Shown: piece after piece, positions 43,511 to 52,487 of the stretch
How positions within the stretch are numbered: position 1 is the stretch's first letter
Layout of the letters: each line of letters opens with the position of its first letter
DNA from: an uncultured Bacteroides sp.
GTDB taxonomy: Bacteria; Bacteroidota; Bacteroidia; Bacteroidales; Bacteroidaceae
Length of the DNA: 64,000 nt
Direction of reading: 5' to 3'
NCBI GenBank assembly: GCA_900555635.1
Contig: USLU01000019.1
Coordinates: 1-64,000, forward strand
Translations under genes and position numbers: made by a program
Notes under the pieces: generated by a model
Databases searched by the model: none
The model's input: only the letters and a program-made list of their open reading frames with translations
What the model was told of the DNA's origin: nothing

Positions 43511-44743
43511 TTATTTACTACTTTTCTTTTTGTTATTTCCCGGAGGGCCTGGCATAAAGGGGCTTTTCTCGCCACCTGCCGGACCCTGCCCCATTCCTAC
43601 TGCTCCGTCTTCGCCGGGCATGCTTCCGATGGTGGCTTCGGTTATCACATTGGTACCAGCTGCTATACCGCTGATGATTTCTGTATTAACGCCATTGGAA
43701 ATACCTATTTCTACGGGATGTGCAGTGAATGTATTGCCCTCACGAGTCCATAGCTTATGTTCGCTTTCGCAGTCTTTCACGATGTCGTTTTCGCCGATAA
43801 GCGGCTTTTCGGGAGTGAAGCGTAAGGCACGTGATGGTACGCTGAGCACATCTTTACGATCGAGGGTATAGATGGTAACATTAGCGGTCAGGCGAGGTTT
43901 CAGTTTCAAGTCAGGATTATGGGCCGAGATGACTACTTCGTAGGTTACTACTGTGGTAGATGAAGAAGCGCTGCTGGTGGAACTGGCGTCTCCTAAACGG
44001 ATTTGTGTTACTACACCTTCGAAAACATCGTTCGGATAAGCATCTACGGTAAATGAGGCACGTTGTCCTTCTACGATACCGCCTATATCGGCTTCATCCA
44101 CGTCAGCAACAACCTGCATCTGCGTCAGGTCGGCAGCGATAGTGAACAGAGTTGGTGTTTCGAAGCCCGAAGCTACCGTCTGACCTTCTTCAACGTCGCG
44201 GCTGATGACAACGCCGTCTATAGGCGAGGTGATTGTGGCATACGAGAGGTTACGCTCAGCTTTTGCCAAAGATGCCTGGCTGCTTTCAAAGGTACTTTTT
44301 GCTTTATCGTAGTTGTACTGCGATTGTTCATAGTCTGTATCGCTGATAAGCTGTTTGGCATGTAAGCCTTTGTTGCGTTCAAAGTTTTTCTGTTGATATT
44401 CATATTCGGCTTTAGCGCCGTTGTAGGTAGCACGTTGCGAGGCTAGTTCGCTTTGCAGCGTCACGCGGTCCATTTCGGCGATAAGCTGGCCTTTGGTTAC
44501 TACCGAGTTGTAATCAACGTATATCTTGTCGATGATACCGCTGACCTGCGTGCCGACTTCTACTTCTGTTACCGGTTCGATGGTTCCTGTCGCAGTTACC
44601 GACTCGGATATCTCACCCTTGCTGACGGTTGCCGTGGCGTAAGTCACTTTATGCTTGGCAGACGAACCGCCGAAGAGCCATATTCCTCCACCGGCTACAA
44701 CTGCGATAGCTACGGCAATGAGGATCGTTTTCTTTTTGTCCAT
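43511..44743 (-). CDS. MacA-like periplasmic adaptor (membrane fusion protein)
   Basis: 410 residues. One N-terminal helix (ILIAVAIAVVAGGGIWLFG), then barrel-sandwich/lipoyl halves (VTATGTIEPVTEVEVGTQVS, ATITSPIDGVVISRDVEEGQ) around a long alpha-hairpin (about 90-160). A beta-barrel domain follows (LTQMQVVADVDEADIGGIVEG). The C-terminal tail is rich in Gly, Pro and Lys (MGQGPAGGEKSPFMPGPPGN). It links the inner-membrane MacB parts to the TolC-like channel, whose gene lies 11 bases upstream. Confidence 0.92.
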   Translation of the reverse strand: MDKKKTILIAVAIAVVAGGGIWLFGGSSAKHKVTYATATVSKGEISESVTATGTIEPVTEVEVGTQVSGIIDKIYVDYNSVVTKGQLIAEMDRVTLQSELASQRATYNGAKAEYEYQQKNFERNKGLHAKQLISDTDYEQSQYNYDKAKSTFESSQASLAKAERNLSYATITSPIDGVVISRDVEEGQTVASGFETPTLFTIAADLTQMQVVADVDEADIGGIVEGQRASFTVDAYPNDVFEGVVTQIRLGDASSTSSASSSTTVVTYEVVISAHNPDLKLKPRLTANVTIYTLDRKDVLSVPSRALRFTPEKPLIGENDIVKDCESEHKLWTREGNTFTAHPVEIGISNGVNTEIISGIAAGTNVITEATIGSMPGEDGAVGMGQGPAGGEKSPFMPGPPGNNKKKSSK

Positions 44744-44754
44744 GATAGTATTTC

Positions 44755-46134
44755 TTATAATTGAATTTTATCTCCTTGATAGAATTTCAGTAATTGCATG
44801 TTCAAGATTGCCATGTATTTGGCTTGCAATGTTTCTTGCTGTGCGCTGAGCAGGTTGCTTTTTTCCGTCAGTAACTCTACAGTATTCTTCATGCCTAGAT
44901 TGAACTGCTCTTGAATAAGATCGTAGCTGGTCTGTGTACTTTTCAGCTTTTCTACAGCTGCCGCATAACGTTGTTGTGCACTGTTAGCATCGAGCCACAG
45001 GCCTTCAATGGTCTTGTACAGCGTTTTTTGTTCGTCCAGCAAGGATAATTCGCTGGTTTGCTTTTGCAGTTTGGCTTTTTGTATAGCGCTTTTGGTTTGT
45101 CTGTTATTAAATATAGGTATACTGACGCTTACTCCCAATGAATTATTCCAGTTCTGCTTTATCTGTTCGCTGAAGGTGAAGTCATTGCCGTTGGCATTGT
45201 TGGTTCCGATACCTGCAGTGAGGCTGAAAGTGGGGATGTAACCGGCACGGGCTATTTTAATATCCAGGTCCGACGTCTGTACATTTAGTTTGCCGGCCTC
45301 TATTTCGGGACGTAAAGTTAAAGCGGTATGGTAAACATCGGCTTTACTGGGTAGAGGCACTAATACATTTTCGTTTCCTAGTGCGGGCAGGTAAAGATTC
45401 ATTTCGTTCTCACCATCCAGCTCAAGCAATTGTTTCAGTTGGAGTTTATAATCTTGCAAGGTAGCCTGAGCGGTGACGAGTTGATATTTGTCTGTACTGA
45501 CTTGTGTTTCCAGCTGTGCCAGATCACTTTTGGCAATGCTGCCGGCTTCGAACAATGCTTTAGCCCGTTCACATTCAGCTTTGCTTACTTCCAAAGTAGA
45601 CTCGTTGACTTTGACGGCTTCGGCAGCATAGAGTATCTGTACGTAGGTCTGTGCGATGCTTTCCTCAATGCTGTTTTCGCTTTGAGCTACATTCAATCCT
45701 GCAATACGGTTGTTGAGTTGTTGTTGCTTTATGGTGTTGAGCCGTTTACTGCCATTATAAAGTGTCCAGTTGGCATCAATACCATAACTACCGTTATAGC
45801 TGGTTTTGCTTTGACTGCTGGTGATGTTGTCACCATTGATAATCGTATTCGTCTCACTGTTGGGACGATTCACGACGCGTTGGCTTATACTGGCCGAGAG
45901 GCTGGGGAAGAGAGCTGCTTTCGCTGTTTTTACATCCACCTCGGCACTTTCTGCGTTAAGGCGGTTTTTGCGGATGGTAATGTTTTGCTGCAAAGCATAG
46001 TCGATGCAGGTTTGCAAATCCCATTGGGCAGGCAGACTGCCGGCTTGTTGCACGATTGTATCGTTTTGAGCGGACAATCCTATGCAGCTTGCCAAGCAGA
46101 GCGTTATTACTGTCAATCTTCTTACATTCGTCAT
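44755..46134 (-). CDS. TolC-family outer-membrane efflux protein
   Basis: 459 residues. A signal peptide (LTVITLCLASCIGLSAQ) precedes two OEP repeats of long coiled-coil helices: QTCIDYALQQNITIRKNRL at the start, and TLRPEIEAGKLNVQTSDLDI opening the second half. IFNNRQTKSAIQKAKLQKQ and EQFNLGMKNTVELLTEKSNL are typical. The start at 46134 is chosen over an ATG at 46263, which lies upstream of a near-perfect promoter. First gene of the tolC-macA-macB operon followed by the two-component pair. Confidence 0.93.
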   Translation of the reverse strand: MTNVRRLTVITLCLASCIGLSAQNDTIVQQAGSLPAQWDLQTCIDYALQQNITIRKNRLNAESAEVDVKTAKAALFPSLSASISQRVVNRPNSETNTIINGDNITSSQSKTSYNGSYGIDANWTLYNGSKRLNTIKQQQLNNRIAGLNVAQSENSIEESIAQTYVQILYAAEAVKVNESTLEVSKAECERAKALFEAGSIAKSDLAQLETQVSTDKYQLVTAQATLQDYKLQLKQLLELDGENEMNLYLPALGNENVLVPLPSKADVYHTALTLRPEIEAGKLNVQTSDLDIKIARAGYIPTFSLTAGIGTNNANGNDFTFSEQIKQNWNNSLGVSVSIPIFNNRQTKSAIQKAKLQKQTSELSLLDEQKTLYKTIEGLWLDANSAQQRYAAAVEKLKSTQTSYDLIQEQFNLGMKNTVELLTEKSNLLSAQQETLQAKYMAILNMQLLKFYQGDKIQL

Positions 46135-46162
46135 ATCGTTGATAATCTTTTGTTTTACATGA

Positions 46163-46194
46163 CAAATGTAGGTCGATTCGGTTTTTACTGCAAA
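46163..46194 (-). promoter_or_regulatory. Promoter of the TolC-MacAB operon
   Basis: Minus strand: -33 TTTG (46194-46191), a 20-nt spacer and -7 TACATTTG (46170-46163). This matches the Bacteroides consensus in both boxes and spacing, 29 bases before the ATG at 46134. Confidence 0.75.
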
Positions 46195-46321
46195 ACTGAT
46201 AGATGTTTGGGGAGTTTTTATCGTCGGTTCTTCTTTTTTTATGGATAAGTGAGTACTTATCAATTTCTTATCGAACTATTGAAAAAGAAAATGAATCCCC
46301 ATCCAACTTTTCCAGCTTTTA

Positions 46322-46353
46322 TTTGTTATTTATATAGAAATATTTTATATTTG
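46322..46353 (+). promoter_or_regulatory. Promoter of the DUF4492-cydAB operon
   Basis: -33 TTTG (46322-46325), a 20-nt spacer and TATATTTG (46346-46353) match the consensus exactly. Transcription would start near 46360, so the ATG at 46377 is used rather than 46356. Confidence 0.8.
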
Positions 46354-46376
46354 TAATGATTATAATTTCAGCCTGT

Positions 46377-46595
46377 ATGAGACAAACTGTGATTAACATT
46401 TGGAGATTTTATCTGGAAGGTTTTCGAAGTATGACGTTAGGACGTACTTTGTGGCTTATAATACTAATAAAACTATTTATCATGTTTTTCATTCTCCGCC
46501 TCTTCTTTTTCCCGAACTTTCTGAATACATCTGCTGTAGGCGCCGATAAAGATGAGTATGTAAGTAGGGAACTTATTATCCGTGCAGCAGACTAA
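46377..46595 (+). CDS. DUF4492 small membrane protein of the cytochrome bd operon
   Basis: 72 residues (MRQTVINIWRFYLEGFRSMT, then LGRTLWLIILIKLFIMFFIL with one membrane helix, and a polar tail KDEYVSRELI). Small DUF4492 proteins precede cydA in many Bacteroidetes. They may have a role in assembly or stability like CydX, though this is an inference. The start is set by the promoter at 46322-46353. It ends 45 bases before cydA. Confidence 0.8.
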   Translation: MRQTVINIWRFYLEGFRSMTLGRTLWLIILIKLFIMFFILRLFFFPNFLNTSAVGADKDEYVSRELIIRAAD

Positions 46596-46640
46596 GAGAA
46601 ATATTACGATAACAAACAATTTACAATAAACTTTATTCTC

Positions 46641-48188
46641 ATGCTAGAAAACATTGACACTTCTTTGATTGACTGGTCGAGAGCGCAATTTGCTTTGACA
46701 GCCATTTATCACTGGATTTTTGTACCGCTTACTTTAGGTCTGGCGGTTGTTATGGGCATTATGGAGACGGTCTACTACCGTACGGGTGACGAATTCTGGA
46801 AACGTACAGCCAAGTTTTGGATGAAGATTTTCGGTATTAATTTTGCCGTGGGCGTAGCTACGGGATTGATTCTGGAATTCGAGTTTGGAACGAACTGGAG
46901 CAACTATTCCTGGTTTGTAGGTGATATTTTCGGAGCCCCACTTGCCATCGAGGGCATTCTTGCTTTCTTTATGGAGGCGACATTTATAGCTGTAATGTTC
47001 TTCGGCTGGGAGAAAGTAAGTAAACGTTTTCACTTGACAGCAACTTGGCTTACGGGCTTGGGTGCTACGATTTCAGCTTGGTGGATTCTGGTTGCTAATG
47101 CCTGGATGCAATATCCGGTGGGTATGGAATTCAATCCTGATACGGTGCGTAACGAGATGGTTGACTTTTGGGCAGTGGCATTGTCGCCTGTGGCCGTTAA
47201 TAAGTTTTTCCATACAGTATTGTCCAGTTGGATATTGGGTGCAGTGTTTGTAGTGGGTGTTAGCTGCTGGTACTTGCTGAAGAAGCGTGATAAGAAATTT
47301 GCTATAGCTAGCGTGAAGGTTGCCGCCAGTGTAGGATTGGTCGCTACTCTGCTTACAGCATGGACGGGTGACGGTTCGGGTTATCAGGTTGCACAAACTC
47401 AGCCCATGAAGCTGGCTGCTTTTGAAGGTTACTATCAGGGGAAACAGGGTGCCGGACTGGTGGCAGTGGGTGCGTTGAACCCCGATAAGAAGACCTATGA
47501 TGACGGTGTGGAAGCCTTCTTGTTTAGAGTGGAGATTCCTAAATTCCTGTCATTACTTGCCGAACGTGATGCCAATGCATTTGTTCCCGGTATAAATGAT
47601 ATAATAAAAGGTGGTTATCCGTTGAAGAATGGTTCCATAGCCTTGTCTGCTCAGGAAAAGATAGAACGTGGCAAGACTGCGATTTCTGCACTTGCTGCTT
47701 ATCGTGCTGCAAAATCGGCAGGCAATGAAGAAGATGCAAAACTGGCAGCTGCTGTTCTGAAAGAGAATGTTCCTTATTTCGGTTATGGATATATTAAGGA
47801 GGTAAATGATTTGGTGCCGAATGTACCTTTAACATTCTATGCTTTCCGCATTATGGTAATGTTGGGAGGATACTTCATTTTGTTCTTTGCATTGATTCTG
47901 TTCTTGGCTTATAAGAAAGATCTGGCGCAGATGAAGTGGATGCATTGGGTAGCATTGCTCACTATTCCATTGGGTTATCTGGCAAGCCAGGCCGGATGGG
48001 TGGTTGCCGAGTGTGGTCGTCAGCCGTGGGCTATACAGGATATGCTGCCTGTTAATGCGGCAATCTCCAAACTGGATGTGGGTTCTGTGCAAACTACGTT
48101 CTTCATCTTCCTTGTGCTCTTCACTATTATGCTGATAGCCGAGATCGGGATTATGCTGAAGGCTATACGAAAGGGACCGGATAAATAA
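46641..48188 (+). CDS. cydA: Cytochrome bd ubiquinol oxidase subunit I
   Basis: 515 residues; a heme-binding subunit of the cytochrome bd quinol oxidase that reduces oxygen with high affinity at the inner membrane. Haem ligands are in place: His in AIYHWIFVPLTLGL, His in VNKFFHTVLSSWILG, and Met in FRIMVMLGGYF. NAWMQYPVGMEFN and AECGRQPWAIQDMLPVN are family signatures. A long Q-loop (about residues 255-395) suggests the L-type. It is cotranscribed with DUF4492 upstream and cydB downstream, separated by a repeat-rich gap. Confidence 0.95.
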   Translation: MLENIDTSLIDWSRAQFALTAIYHWIFVPLTLGLAVVMGIMETVYYRTGDEFWKRTAKFWMKIFGINFAVGVATGLILEFEFGTNWSNYSWFVGDIFGAPLAIEGILAFFMEATFIAVMFFGWEKVSKRFHLTATWLTGLGATISAWWILVANAWMQYPVGMEFNPDTVRNEMVDFWAVALSPVAVNKFFHTVLSSWILGAVFVVGVSCWYLLKKRDKKFAIASVKVAASVGLVATLLTAWTGDGSGYQVAQTQPMKLAAFEGYYQGKQGAGLVAVGALNPDKKTYDDGVEAFLFRVEIPKFLSLLAERDANAFVPGINDIIKGGYPLKNGSIALSAQEKIERGKTAISALAAYRAAKSAGNEEDAKLAAAVLKENVPYFGYGYIKEVNDLVPNVPLTFYAFRIMVMLGGYFILFFALILFLAYKKDLAQMKWMHWVALLTIPLGYLASQAGWVVAECGRQPWAIQDMLPVNAAISKLDVGSVQTTFFIFLVLFTIMLIAEIGIMLKAIRKGPDK

Positions 48189-48239
48189 CAAATAACTTAT
48201 AACCGGCAGCTCGTAACTAATAACTTATAATTTATAATT
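48189..48239. repeat. Repeat-rich spacer between cydA and cydB
   Basis: Contains AACAAATAACTTATAACC and AACTAATAACTTATAATTTA, variants of the AACTAATAACTTATAA family also seen at 49391-49489. Confidence 0.6.
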
Positions 48240-48241
48240 CA

Positions 48242-49390
48242 ATGAATACATATATATTTCTTCAACAATATTGGTGGTTCGTAGTTTCCCTGTTGGGAGC
48301 CCTACTAGTATTCCTGCTGTTTGTGCAGGGAGGTAATTCGCTTTTATTTTGTCTGGGCAAGACGGAAGAGCAGCGTAAAATGATGATTAACTCTACCGGA
48401 CGCAAGTGGGAGTTTACGTTTACTACACTTGTTACATTCGGAGGTGCTTTCTTTGCTTCATTCCCATTGTTCTATAGTACCAGTTTTGGAGGGGCATATT
48501 GGTTGTGGATGATTATTCTATTCAGTTTCGTATTGCAGGCGGTGAGTTATGAATTCCAGTCTAAGGCAGGCAATCTGCTGGGAAAGACGACCTATCGGGT
48601 GTTCCTGGTGATAAACGGAGTGGTGGGACCGGTGCTATTGGGCGGTGCGGTTGCCACTTTCTTTACCGGTTCTGAATTCTATGTGAATAAAGGGAATATG
48701 ACCGATGCAATTATGCCGGTCATCAGTCATTGGGCCAACGGATGGCATGGGCTGGATGCGTTGCTTAATCCGTGGAATGTGATTTTGGGTTTGGCTGTGT
48801 TCTTTCTGGCACGCATATTGGGTTCACTCTATTTTATCAATAATATCAATGAGAAAGACTTGATAGCACGTTGCCGTCGCTCCTTATGGGGGAATACAGG
48901 ATTGTTCCTGGTTTTCTTTCTTGCGTTTGTAATTCGCACGTTGGTGGCCGACGGTTATGCGGTGAATCCTGAGAATGGCGAAATCTATATGGAACCATAT
49001 AAGTATCTGACTAACTTTCTGGAGATGCCGATTGTATTACTGGTCTTCTTGGTGGGTGTAGTATCTGTGCTTTGGGGTATTATTCGCACAATTTGGAAGC
49101 CGACGTTTGATAAAGGCATTTGGTTTGCAGGTACCGGTACAGTGCTTACTGTTCTTGCTTTGCTGCTTGTGGCGGGTTATAACAATACAGCCTATTATCC
49201 GTCTACAAATGATATTCAAAGTTCCTTAACGTTGGCCAATAGCTGTTCGAGTTTGTTTACACTGAAAGTTATGGCATACGTTTCTATTCTTGTTCCTTTC
49301 GTGCTGGCTTATATCTTCTACGCATGGCGTAGCATTGATAACCGCAAGATCGATGCAGAGGAAATGCAAGAGGGCGGACATGCGTATTAA
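48242..49390 (+). CDS. cydB: Cytochrome bd ubiquinol oxidase subunit II
   Basis: 382 residues, about nine membrane helices, the pseudo-symmetric partner of CydA. It opens YIFLQQYWWFVVSLLGALLV, and the internal WEFTFTTLVTFGGAFFASFP and GLDALLNPWNVILGLAVFFL segments fit the CydB family. No haem ligands are expected in this subunit. It follows cydA by 53 bases. Confidence 0.93.
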   Translation: MNTYIFLQQYWWFVVSLLGALLVFLLFVQGGNSLLFCLGKTEEQRKMMINSTGRKWEFTFTTLVTFGGAFFASFPLFYSTSFGGAYWLWMIILFSFVLQAVSYEFQSKAGNLLGKTTYRVFLVINGVVGPVLLGGAVATFFTGSEFYVNKGNMTDAIMPVISHWANGWHGLDALLNPWNVILGLAVFFLARILGSLYFINNINEKDLIARCRRSLWGNTGLFLVFFLAFVIRTLVADGYAVNPENGEIYMEPYKYLTNFLEMPIVLLVFLVGVVSVLWGIIRTIWKPTFDKGIWFAGTGTVLTVLALLLVAGYNNTAYYPSTNDIQSSLTLANSCSSLFTLKVMAYVSILVPFVLAYIFYAWRSIDNRKIDAEEMQEGGHAY

Positions 49391-49489
49391 CTAGTTATGA
49401 GTTATTAGTTATAAGTTATTTGTTGGTGATAATGCTACATCGTTATGCTGTAGGATTTATTTGCAAATAACTAATAACTTATAACTTGC
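49391..49489. repeat. Inverted repeat of AACTAATAACTTATAA type
   Basis: TAGTTATGAGTTATTAGTTA with TAAGTTATTTG (left half) pairs imperfectly with CAAATAACTAATAACTTATA (right half), over a roughly 45-nt loop. Its right end supplies the last codons and stop of mtgA (KSKL). It may also end the cydAB transcript. Confidence 0.7.
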
Positions 49490-50219
49490 TTTTCTTCTTC
49501 TTCTTCGATTTATCTACTTCTTTTTTCTTCTCTTCTACCGGAGGAAATTTCGGGACTAACCTCATTAAACGCAGTATTTGTGCTTGTCTACGTAGAATAT
49601 AAGGTGATGGTTTTGCCGAATTGAAGCGTATGGGATTGGGTAAAGTAGCGGCAATTAGTGCACATTGTTTGGCAGATAGCTTGGCAGCGGTTGTATTGAA
49701 TTTGATTTTAGCAGTGGCTTGTGCCCCATAAATAGATTTTCCCATTTCGATGGGGTTAAGATATACCTCCATGATGCGCTCTTTAGACCAACATAATTCT
49801 ATAAGCCAGGTGAAATAGACTTCGAAACCTTTTCGTACCCAAGATGATTGCGGCCAAAGAAAAACATTCTTTGCAGTTTGTTGGCTGATGGTGCTGGCAC
49901 CACGTTTCCGCTTTCTGGTTTCATTTTCTTTCATCGCCTTTTCTATTTCGATAAAGTCGAAACCATTGTGCTCGGCAAAGCGATTGTCTTCCGAAGCAAT
50001 AACCGCCATCGGTAAGTTGGGGGAAATTTCATCGAAGGGTACCCAGGTATGATGCCAGACGGGACTTTCTCCTTTGAACGTTTGTTGGACACTACGAATC
50101 ACCATCAACGGTGTAATATATACCGGCAGAAAACGATAAACCACTACCGCCATGATAGTGGAAATGAAAAAGAAAAGTATCAGGTTACGGATAATCCGTA
50201 GGGGTTTTGGACGTTTCAT
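49479..50219 (-). CDS. mtgA: Monofunctional peptidoglycan glycosyltransferase
   Basis: 246 residues. Polymerises lipid II into glycan strands at the outer face of the inner membrane. One N-terminal helix (LILFFFISTIMAVVVYRFLP) precedes a GT51 domain. The catalytic Glu is in IASEDNRFAEHNGFDFIE, followed by RGASTISQQTAKNVFLWP and WSKERIMEVYLNPIEMGKSI. There is no transpeptidase domain. The C-terminus is lysine-rich (KKKEVDKSKKKKKSKL). The start at 50219 (MKRPKPLRIIRN) is preferred over one 22 codons upstream. Confidence 0.93.
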   Translation of the reverse strand: MKRPKPLRIIRNLILFFFISTIMAVVVYRFLPVYITPLMVIRSVQQTFKGESPVWHHTWVPFDEISPNLPMAVIASEDNRFAEHNGFDFIEIEKAMKENETRKRKRGASTISQQTAKNVFLWPQSSWVRKGFEVYFTWLIELCWSKERIMEVYLNPIEMGKSIYGAQATAKIKFNTTAAKLSAKQCALIAATLPNPIRFNSAKPSPYILRRQAQILRLMRLVPKFPPVEEKKKEVDKSKKKKKSKL

Positions 50220-50253
50220 TAGTGTTGTTCTTTTGTACGTGCATGTATATGCT

Positions 50254-50338
50254 GAAAACAGATGATGTATTTGATGCAAACGCATGATCTGTTTGACCTG
50301 AACAGATCATGCGTTTACCCGAAACAGATGATACGTTT
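50254..50338. repeat. AACAGATGAT repeats with a 16-bp hairpin
   Basis: AAACGCATGATCTGTT (50278-50293) and AACAGATCATGCGTTT (50301-50316) form a perfect 16-bp stem with a 7-nt loop. Related forward copies flank it: AAAACAGATGATGTATTT (about 50256) and AAACAGATGATACGTTT (50322). It lies between mtgA and the OmpA-like lipoprotein gene. Confidence 0.75.
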
Positions 50339-50360
50339 CGCTAACTTATTATATCTAGGA

Positions 50361-51035
50361 TTATTTCCCTGTTTCTGCATTCTTAATCATTTGCTCGCTG
50401 GCATACATATAGATGTCTACACGGCGGTTTTGTTCAGCAGACATACTTTCATCATATTCATTGTATCCCACACCTTCTACTTTCTTGAATTGTGAAGGAG
50501 AAACGCCGCAATCCTGTAGATAGTTCTCTACGGAATAAGCACGATTCTTGGATACTTTCATATTGGCTTCATATGAACCAACTTTGTCTGTATGACCGAT
50601 GATAGCGATGTCTGTTGTAGGGTCTTCTTTCAAAATCTGAGCAAGTTCGCGTAAAGAAGATTTAGCTTCGTTGCTCAATGCTGACGAGTTAAAACCGAAT
50701 AAGATACCAGCTGCAAATGAAACCTTTACAGCGGGAAGGCCATTATTATCAGTGACTTGCTCAACTTGTGCTCCTTCAATTTTTGCGGCTTCAGCTGCTT
50801 TCTTATCCATCTTACGACCGATAGCTACACCTGTACCCGTACCAACTGCCGCACCGATTGCTGCGCCAATGGCTGCACCTTTTCCTTTACCTATTAATCC
50901 ACCTATAATGGCTCCGGCTGCTGCACCCGAACCTCCGCCTATTACTCCACCTTTAGCGGTGTTATTCATCGTACTACAGCTTCCCAACATTAAAACACCG
51001 CATAACAACAGTGCAATAAATCTGATCTTCTTCAT
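50361..51035 (-). CDS. OmpA-like lipoprotein with glycine-zipper
   Basis: 224 residues. A lipoprotein signal (LCGVLMLGSC) is followed by a glycine-zipper (GGSGAAAGAIIGGLIGKGKG and AAIGAAIGAAVGTGTGVAIG; about 33-72) and an OmpA C-terminal domain. That domain binds peptidoglycan: VSFAAGILFGFNSSALSNEA, IAIIGHTDKVGSYEANMKVS, NRAYSVENYLQDCGV and AEQNRRVDIYMY. Likely tethers the outer membrane to the cell wall. Its single-gene context gives no further clue. Confidence 0.88.
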   Translation of the reverse strand: MKKIRFIALLLCGVLMLGSCSTMNNTAKGGVIGGGSGAAAGAIIGGLIGKGKGAAIGAAIGAAVGTGTGVAIGRKMDKKAAEAAKIEGAQVEQVTDNNGLPAVKVSFAAGILFGFNSSALSNEAKSSLRELAQILKEDPTTDIAIIGHTDKVGSYEANMKVSKNRAYSVENYLQDCGVSPSQFKKVEGVGYNEYDESMSAEQNRRVDIYMYASEQMIKNAETGK

Positions 51036-51131
51036 AAGTTTACCTATTAAAATTGTTTATACTTAATTTGTTACAAAATTATGCATATAATAACATCCTT
51101 ATCCACTATAAAGTTTTTCAATGTACTTTTT

Positions 51132-52460
51132 TTAGAGAATTTTCCTTTTAATAATGACAAACCAAGTGGTAAGGACAATTCCTTTGGCAATTGTTGTGCC
51201 GCAAACAGCCCACCAGATAGCATCTACCCCCATTCCCATTTGCACCAATATCAGCGCTACCGGAATACGCATATAATTGCATACAATGCTGACAATGGCA
51301 GGCGGAATAGTCCGTCCTAAACCATAAAAGACACCTTGCATGGTAATTTCGAGCATCATGAACATTTGCGAATAGCCATCGATGCGCAGAAAATCGCCAC
51401 CTACACGATAAGCTTCTGCTTCGGGTACAAAGATAGAGAATACTTCGCTTCCAAAGAAGATAAAGACGAGAGAGCAGATAGTTCCGAAGAATCCCGTCAT
51501 CCACATGGTTGTATACCATGCCCGCTTTACCCGTGATTTTTGCCCGGCTGCATAGTTCTGTGCGATGAATGTACTTAGGGCAGTTGAGAAACCTTGTGAA
51601 GTATTCCATGTGATAGCTTCTATCTGTCCGCCGGTGGTAAAAGCCATCAATCCGATGTGTCCTCCTTGTTCTGACGCTGTCCTCGAGAGGAACATATTGA
51701 CAAAAGCAAAGAGTGTATTCAAAGTGGCTACCGGTAGTCCTAACTTGAAGATACGTTTAGAGTATTTCTTTTTTAATCGGGTGAGGAAAGAAAATCCACC
51801 GAACAAATTGTCCCGGCAACGTAGTTGGTAAACGAAGAGACCGAATACGGTTGCTTCGGACAACCAGGTTGCTATTGCCGCACCTTCCGTTCCCAAGCCG
51901 AAAGCAAAGATGAGCAGAGGGTCAAGAATTATATTCATTATCAATCCGGTGCCGCTAATATAGAATGGTATCTTACTACGTCCGGCAGCATTGTAGATTC
52001 CGGTGAAGGCGGCGGAAAGGAAGACGAACGGCAATCCCGTCGATACAATACGAAGATAGGTAATGGCATCGTTCGTGATATTCTCTTTCAACTGAAAGAT
52101 TCGCAAGATGGGGTCGGCGAAGAGGAATAACAATCCGCCCCAGCAAGCCGCAATAATCAGTGCAATAGTGATGTTGTGCGAAGCGAAGTTACGCGCATCT
52201 TCCTGGTTACGCGCTCCGATAGATTGCCCTACACTCACTTCGGCACCTACCTTATTTAATAATGCAATGGAGCCTGACATCCACGTCAATATACCTACGG
52301 CGCCTACAGCTGCAACCGACTCACTACCCAGTCGTCCTACCCATGCCATATCCGTCAGGCTATATGCCATTTGGATAAATGAGGTAGCCATAATGGGCAT
52401 AGCCAGATTAAATAACTGACGGTTAATAGGCCCTTGGGTGAGAATTTTGGTTCCTTGCAT
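51132..52460 (-). CDS. MATE-family efflux transporter
   Basis: 442 residues and twelve membrane helices in two similar halves. It starts ILTQGPINRQLFNLAMPIMA; Pro and Asp in the first helices (TSFIQMAYSLTDMAWVGRLG) fit MATE proteins, as do GIYNAAGRSKIPFYISGTGL and TWNTSQGFSTALSTFIAQNY. It exports drugs or metabolites with Na+ or H+ antiport. Substrate unknown. It lies 27 bases downstream of nagA on the same strand and may share its transcript. Confidence 0.9.
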   Translation of the reverse strand: MQGTKILTQGPINRQLFNLAMPIMATSFIQMAYSLTDMAWVGRLGSESVAAVGAVGILTWMSGSIALLNKVGAEVSVGQSIGARNQEDARNFASHNITIALIIAACWGGLLFLFADPILRIFQLKENITNDAITYLRIVSTGLPFVFLSAAFTGIYNAAGRSKIPFYISGTGLIMNIILDPLLIFAFGLGTEGAAIATWLSEATVFGLFVYQLRCRDNLFGGFSFLTRLKKKYSKRIFKLGLPVATLNTLFAFVNMFLSRTASEQGGHIGLMAFTTGGQIEAITWNTSQGFSTALSTFIAQNYAAGQKSRVKRAWYTTMWMTGFFGTICSLVFIFFGSEVFSIFVPEAEAYRVGGDFLRIDGYSQMFMMLEITMQGVFYGLGRTIPPAIVSIVCNYMRIPVALILVQMGMGVDAIWWAVCGTTIAKGIVLTTWFVIIKRKIL

Positions 52461-52487
52461 TCTTTCTAGTTTGCTGTTAATTCAATA

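Noticed and set aside
48189..49489. Insertion sequence remnants around cydB
   Set aside because: Only short direct and inverted A/T-rich repeats are present; no transposase sequence or target duplication was seen.
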